From Metabacillus kandeliae (GTDB lineage: Bacteria > Bacillota > Bacilli > Bacillales > Bacillaceae), in the NCBI RefSeq assembly GCF_021166585.1, contig NZ_JAJOZE010000003.1:306040-370039 (forward strand): DNA of 64,000 bases. The letters run 5' to 3'. A model generated the notes under the pieces. That model was not told the origin of the DNA, did not search any database, and was given only the letters and a program-made list of their open reading frames with translations. The translations under genes and the position numbers were made by a program. Positions within the stretch are counted from its first letter, which is position 1. The number at the start of each line of letters is the position of its first letter. Of the stretch, positions 60,743-64,000 are shown one piece after another.

Positions 60743-60835
60743 TCAGCGCGGCCGTCTTCTGCTATTGATAACTTTCTTGGCAATAGGATAGATAACAGGA
60801 GCCCATTTAATGGCTTTTCTAATGAGGTTTTTCAA
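60743..60835 (-). CDS. 30-residue cationic small protein, unknown
   Basis: Found by eye. TTG 60835 follows GGAGGG by seven bases and encodes MKNLIRKAIKWAPVIYPIAK then KVINSRRRPR, stop. It is strongly basic (five lysines and six arginines-type residues in 30) with an amphipathic/hydrophobic middle WAPVIYPIA, so it may lie on the membrane. A terminator follows 15 bases after the stop. Many Bacillaceae carry short proteins of this style; no function known. Confidence 0.65.
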   Translation of the reverse strand: MKNLIRKAIKWAPVIYPIAKKVINSRRRPR

Positions 60836-60921
60836 AAAGATCCCTCCTCTGTTTATTATCAATCTACCCAGGCAGCTCCCTGTCCAAACAATAGTCCTAT
60901 TCTTTCGGCGAAAAACTGCTG

Positions 60922-61584
60922 TTACATACTGGAGCTGGATAGCTTGTACAGCACATGATTCATCATACCTTCTGCACGTTTCTGATCCAGATCGCCAGCA
61001 TTTTTTAAAAGCTGGATGCTTTTTATTTTCAGCAAATCTGCGAGCGCCTGTTTATAGGTTAAACCTGACTCGATCAAAAACCCCGGGTCAAAAATTCTTT
61101 GAAATGCTGCCTGATCCTGCATGATCAGAATGTCAGCATTCAGTGAATGGAAGACACCTTCTTTCATTCCTTCCTCATAAAACCATTTAAGCTGTATGAT
61201 CCTCTGTTTGTTTGCTTCACTCATTTTTTCATAAAAATAGGGACAATGTGCCCGCAGGTCGTTTAAAAAAACGCCAGAGGTGTATATAGAGGATAAGGCC
61301 TGCTGTTCAAAAACCTTGAGGAATCTCTCCTGGTAAGAGCTTGCAGTGTCTTTCATTTTTTCGTCAAACTCCTGGAGGTAATCGAGGTAGACCTTCCCAA
61401 CTTCTGTAATGATATCTTCTTTTGAAGAAAAATAGTTATAAAGCGTTGCTTTGCTGACATCCATTGCCTGTGCCAAATCCTGTATTTTAAGAGAACCGAA
61501 TCCTGCTGTTCTCATGACGTTCATAATTTTTTTAGCGAAGGCGCGCCTCATTTCCCCGCGTTCCTCCGGTCCGATTTTCCTCAT
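60922..61584 (-). CDS. TetR-family transcriptional regulator
   Basis: A 220-residue repressor. The N-terminal HTH is GFGSLKIQDLAQAMDVSKATLYNYFSSKEDI near 28-58, written here in part as MDVSKATLYNYFSSKEDI; the C-terminal ligand domain is helical and not recognisable. GAGGGG lies eight bases before the ATG. It is divergent from an SDR-aldehyde dehydrogenase pair across 157 bases, which it probably regulates along with itself. Confidence 0.9.
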   Translation of the reverse strand: MRKIGPEERGEMRRAFAKKIMNVMRTAGFGSLKIQDLAQAMDVSKATLYNYFSSKEDIITEVGKVYLDYLQEFDEKMKDTASSYQERFLKVFEQQALSSIYTSGVFLNDLRAHCPYFYEKMSEANKQRIIQLKWFYEEGMKEGVFHSLNADILIMQDQAAFQRIFDPGFLIESGLTYKQALADLLKIKSIQLLKNAGDLDQKRAEGMMNHVLYKLSSSSM

Positions 61585-61642
61585 TCCATCAACCCCTCTA
61601 CATCTCTATTATAGCATATTATTTTGTTTTTTTATGCATTCT

Positions 61643-61694
61643 TTAGACACTTTAAGTCCATTTGGTTTACAAAGTCTAATACGGATGATAGAGT
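61643..61694 (+). promoter_or_regulatory. Promoter and possible TetR site upstream of the SDR gene
   Basis: TTTACA (61666-61671), 17 bases, TAGAGT (61689-61694) is a fair sigma-A promoter. TTAGAC (61643-61648) and GTCTAA (61674-61679) are inverted arms flanking the -35, a candidate operator. Confidence 0.45.
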
Positions 61695-61741
61695 TGGGGC
61701 AAGTTTTTTCAGACTAAAAAAGATGATAAGGAGAGAGTGAA

Positions 61742-62479
61742 ATGACACAAAACAAAACAGCTATTATTACAGGCGCATCCAGCGGCATCGGGGAAGCTAC
61801 AGCGAAAGAGCTTGCTTCCAAAGGATACAATGTCGTCCTTGCAGCAAGACGCGAAGACCGCCTTAAAGAGCTGAAAAATGACATTGAAAAAGCAGGCGGC
61901 AGAGCGGAGTACGCCGCGACAGACGTTGTTTCTCTTGAAGAGATGCAGAATTTAGCGAAGCTGGCAGCAGATACATTCGGCAGCATTGATGTTATTGTGA
62001 ACAATGCCGGTTTAATGCCGCTCTCCTACTTGAATAAGCTGAAAACAGATGAGTGGTACAAGATGGTTGATGTGAATATTAAAGGAGTCCTGAACGGAAT
62101 AGCAGCTGTGCTTCCGTATATGGAAAAACAAAAAAGCGGACATGTGATCAACATTTCTTCTATAGCAGGCCACACGGTCAGCGCGGGAAGCGCCGTGTAC
62201 AGCGGGACGAAATATGCTGTCAGGGCGATTACGGAAGGTTTGAGAAAAGAAATGAATGCCTCTCATAATATCCGGACAACGATCATCAGCCCAGGGGCTG
62301 TTTCAACAGAGCTCACAAATACCATTACAGATGAGGATGTGCTTGCATCCTTTAAAAAGCAGGAAATGAAGCCGCTTGAAGGCATCGATATTGCCAAGGC
62401 CATCGCTTATGCCTGTGAGCAGCCGGATCATGTTGATGTGAATGAAGTCATTGTAAGACCGACTCAGCAGCCCATGTAA
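61742..62479 (+). CDS. Short-chain dehydrogenase/reductase
   Basis: A 245-residue classical SDR with TGASSGIG at 10-17, NNAG at 87-90, serine 140 in INISS and Y153/K157 in [14 protein letters not shown] after strand 2 indicates NADP(H). It resembles the serine 3-dehydrogenase/YdfG branch ([13 protein letters not shown] near the end). GGAGAGAG precedes the ATG. An aldehyde dehydrogenase gene follows 36 bases later, suggesting alcohol-to-acid oxidation in two steps. Confidence 0.9.
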   Translation: MTQNKTAIITGASSGIGEATAKELASKGYNVVLAARREDRLKELKNDIEKAGGRAEYAATDVVSLEEMQNLAKLAADTFGSIDVIVNNAGLMPLSYLNKLKTDEWYKMVDVNIKGVLNGIAAVLPYMEKQKSGHVINISSIAGHTVSAGSAVYSGTKYAVRAITEGLRKEMNASHNIRTTIISPGAVSTELTNTITDEDVLASFKKQEMKPLEGIDIAKAIAYACEQPDHVDVNEVIVRPTQQPM

Positions 62480-62515
62480 GTTCAACTCAAATTTGCAGCA
62501 AAAGGAGCGGATCTG

Positions 62516-63979
62516 ATGAATACCCAATTTGAACATATTTTTATTAATGGTGAATGGAGAAAAGGGTCAAGCGAAAAAACGATAAAGAATATTAACCCAT
62601 ATACTGAAGAAGAAATATTGACCATTCAATCGGCGAATGAAGATGATTTAAATGAAGCGTACGAGCAGGCAAAGCAGGCTCAGAAATCCTGGGGCAAGGA
62701 ACTTCCTCAAATTAAGCGCGGCGTCCTGGAAAAGCTCGTGCAGGTCATGAATGAAAACAAGGACTTTATTTTGGAATGGCTGATCAAAGAGGCTGGCAGC
62801 ACCGCAATGAAAGCTGAAGCGGAATTTCAGGCGGCCATGAATATCGTGAAGGAAGCTTCCACATATCCGTACAGAATTGAAGGAAGCATTCTCCCATCAC
62901 AGACACCTGGAAAGGAAAACAGGGTATATCGCGATCCGCTCGGCGTGATCGGAGTCATCAGCCCATGGAATTTTCCTTTTCACCTTGCCATTCGGTCCAT
63001 TGCATCAGCAATCGGCACAGGAAACAGCGTTGTTGTAAAACCTTCAACAGATACGCCAGTAACGGGCGGGCTGATTTTTGCCAGTTTGTTTGAAGAGGCC
63101 GGCCTTCCGAAAGGTGTGCTGAACGTTGTTGTAGGCAGAGGCTCTGAGATCGGCGACGCCATTGTCGCTCATCCTGTACCGCGCCTTATCTCCTTTACAG
63201 GCTCAACTGAGGTCGGACGCCACATTGGCGAGCTCGCTGGGAAGGGACTGAAAAAGACAGCCCTTGAGCTTGGCGGCAACAATGTTTTTATTGTACTTGA
63301 GGATGCCAATCTTGATCAGGCTGTAGAATCAGCTCTATTCGGAAAATTTTATCACCAGGGGCAAATATGCATGGCTACGAACCGGATTTTCGTGCAGGAA
63401 GATATTTATGACCAGTTTGCAGATAAATTTATCCAGGGCGTGAACAAGCTGCAGGCAGGAGATCCAAAAGAGAAATCAACACATATCGGCCCTCTGATTA
63501 ACCGGTCCCAGGTTGATCGGATTCTGGAGGATATTGATAAGACTGTCCAGCAAGGGGCAGAAGTCCGGACAGGCGGGGAAGCAAGCGGAAACCTTCTGCA
63601 GCCAACTGTCCTGACGGGAGTGAGAAATAATATGCCGCTCGCTGAAAATGAAATCTTCGGCCCTGTTGCCATCCTGATTCCGTTTAAGGATGAGGAGGAT
63701 GTGCTATCCATGGCAAACGAATTCCCTTACGGCTTAAGCGGCGCTGTTCATTCAGGATCCTTAGAGCGCGGCGTTCAGCTTGCCCGCAAGGTCGAGACTG
63801 GCATGATCCATGTCAATGACCAGCCTGTTAATGATGAAGCGCATATGCCTTTTGGCGGTGAAAAGGACTCCGGTCTCGGCCGCTTTAACGGCCACTGGGT
63901 ACTGGAAGAGTTCACAACAGTCAAGTGGGTTTCCGTGCAGCATGAAAAAAGAGATTACGGACCATTTTCCAACCTGTAA
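62516..63979 (+). CDS. Aldehyde dehydrogenase (YfmT-like)
   Basis: A 487-residue NAD(P)-dependent aldehyde dehydrogenase. The general base is E251 in ALELGGNN and the nucleophile C285 in HQGQICMATNR; PWNFPFHLAIRSIA near 149 and FTGSTEVGR near 228 bind cofactor. The N-terminus FEHIFINGEWRKGSS resembles B. subtilis YfmT, which oxidises vanillin and related aromatic aldehydes, so an aromatic substrate is possible but unproven. AAAGGAG precedes the ATG. Ends 21 bases before the window edge. Confidence 0.92.
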   Translation: MNTQFEHIFINGEWRKGSSEKTIKNINPYTEEEILTIQSANEDDLNEAYEQAKQAQKSWGKELPQIKRGVLEKLVQVMNENKDFILEWLIKEAGSTAMKAEAEFQAAMNIVKEASTYPYRIEGSILPSQTPGKENRVYRDPLGVIGVISPWNFPFHLAIRSIASAIGTGNSVVVKPSTDTPVTGGLIFASLFEEAGLPKGVLNVVVGRGSEIGDAIVAHPVPRLISFTGSTEVGRHIGELAGKGLKKTALELGGNNVFIVLEDANLDQAVESALFGKFYHQGQICMATNRIFVQEDIYDQFADKFIQGVNKLQAGDPKEKSTHIGPLINRSQVDRILEDIDKTVQQGAEVRTGGEASGNLLQPTVLTGVRNNMPLAENEIFGPVAILIPFKDEEDVLSMANEFPYGLSGAVHSGSLERGVQLARKVETGMIHVNDQPVNDEAHMPFGGEKDSGLGRFNGHWVLEEFTTVKWVSVQHEKRDYGPFSNL

Positions 63980-64000
63980 AACAAAAAGGACTGCGCATGA

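Overview
The window is one contiguous chromosomal segment of a spore-forming Bacillaceae. Gene content and order follow the ywj-ywi-ywh-ywg-ywf-ywd-ywc arm of the Bacillus subtilis chromosome: fadF, clsB, uvsE, argS-ywiB, speE-speB, pbpG, ywhD, ywhC, ywhB, ywgA, ywfO, rsfA, lipL, pta, hemQ, gerQ, ywdK, ywdJ, ywdI, ung, ywdF, pdxK, nfrA, ywcE and qoxABCD. Spore-specific genes (rsfA, pbpG, cwlJ-gerQ, ywcE), Bacillus-type ribosome binding sites (AAGGAGG) and many GTG/TTG starts support this. Species cannot be fixed from the sequence; the dispersed repeats differ from those of B. subtilis itself. No prophage, transposase, rRNA, tRNA or CRISPR array was seen.

Layout. 1-7.7 kb: fatty-acid oxidation (fadF, cut by the window edge, with a FadR-type operator), cardiolipin synthesis, UV repair, arginyl-tRNA synthetase, polyamine synthesis. 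7.8-15.5 kb: a class A penicillin-binding protein, the ywh cluster, an arylamine acetyltransferase, an HD phosphohydrolase and the forespore regulator rsfA behind a good sigma-F-type promoter. 15.5-16.5 kb: a repeat island. 16.5-26.8 kb: amino-acid symporter, lipoate metabolism (lipL), acetate metabolism (pta with cre), heme synthesis (hemQ), spore germination (cwlJ-gerQ), a purine/pyrimidine-type permease. 26.8-32.3 kb: a general-stress cluster (two GsiB paralogues and two YflT-domain genes, all with sigma-B-like promoters), ung, an ArsR-regulated dehydrogenase and a glycosyltransferase. 32.4-42.4 kb: L,D-transpeptidase, pdxK, a DnaA-box cluster, nitroreductase, fructosamine kinase, niacin transporter, ywcE and the quinol oxidase operon qoxABCD. 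43-55.6 kb: a PTS sugar transporter with two LacI-type operators, an antiporter, a parS site, cytochrome P450, the glnQHMP-type amino-acid ABC transporter and the ammonium module amtB-glnK with a TnrA box. 55.6-64 kb: tandem repeats, nucleoside transporter, assorted oxidoreductases, a TetR regulator divergent from a dehydrogenase/aldehyde dehydrogenase pair.

The most unusual signals lie in non-coding DNA. Two arrays of unrelated short motifs repeat every 20-21 bp, about two helical turns: one (ATATCGGCG) is carried twice in a 256-bp tandem duplication at 15.9-16.4 kb, the other (TGCAAATAAA) lies at 27.1-27.3 kb; a weaker third lies at 3.15-3.25 kb. A dispersed hairpin repeat of about 125 bp occurs at least six times, once with a 49-bp tandem expansion. 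A parS-like site and a cluster of six DnaA boxes fit an origin-proximal location. One 30-residue gene and one possible 39-residue gene were found by eye.
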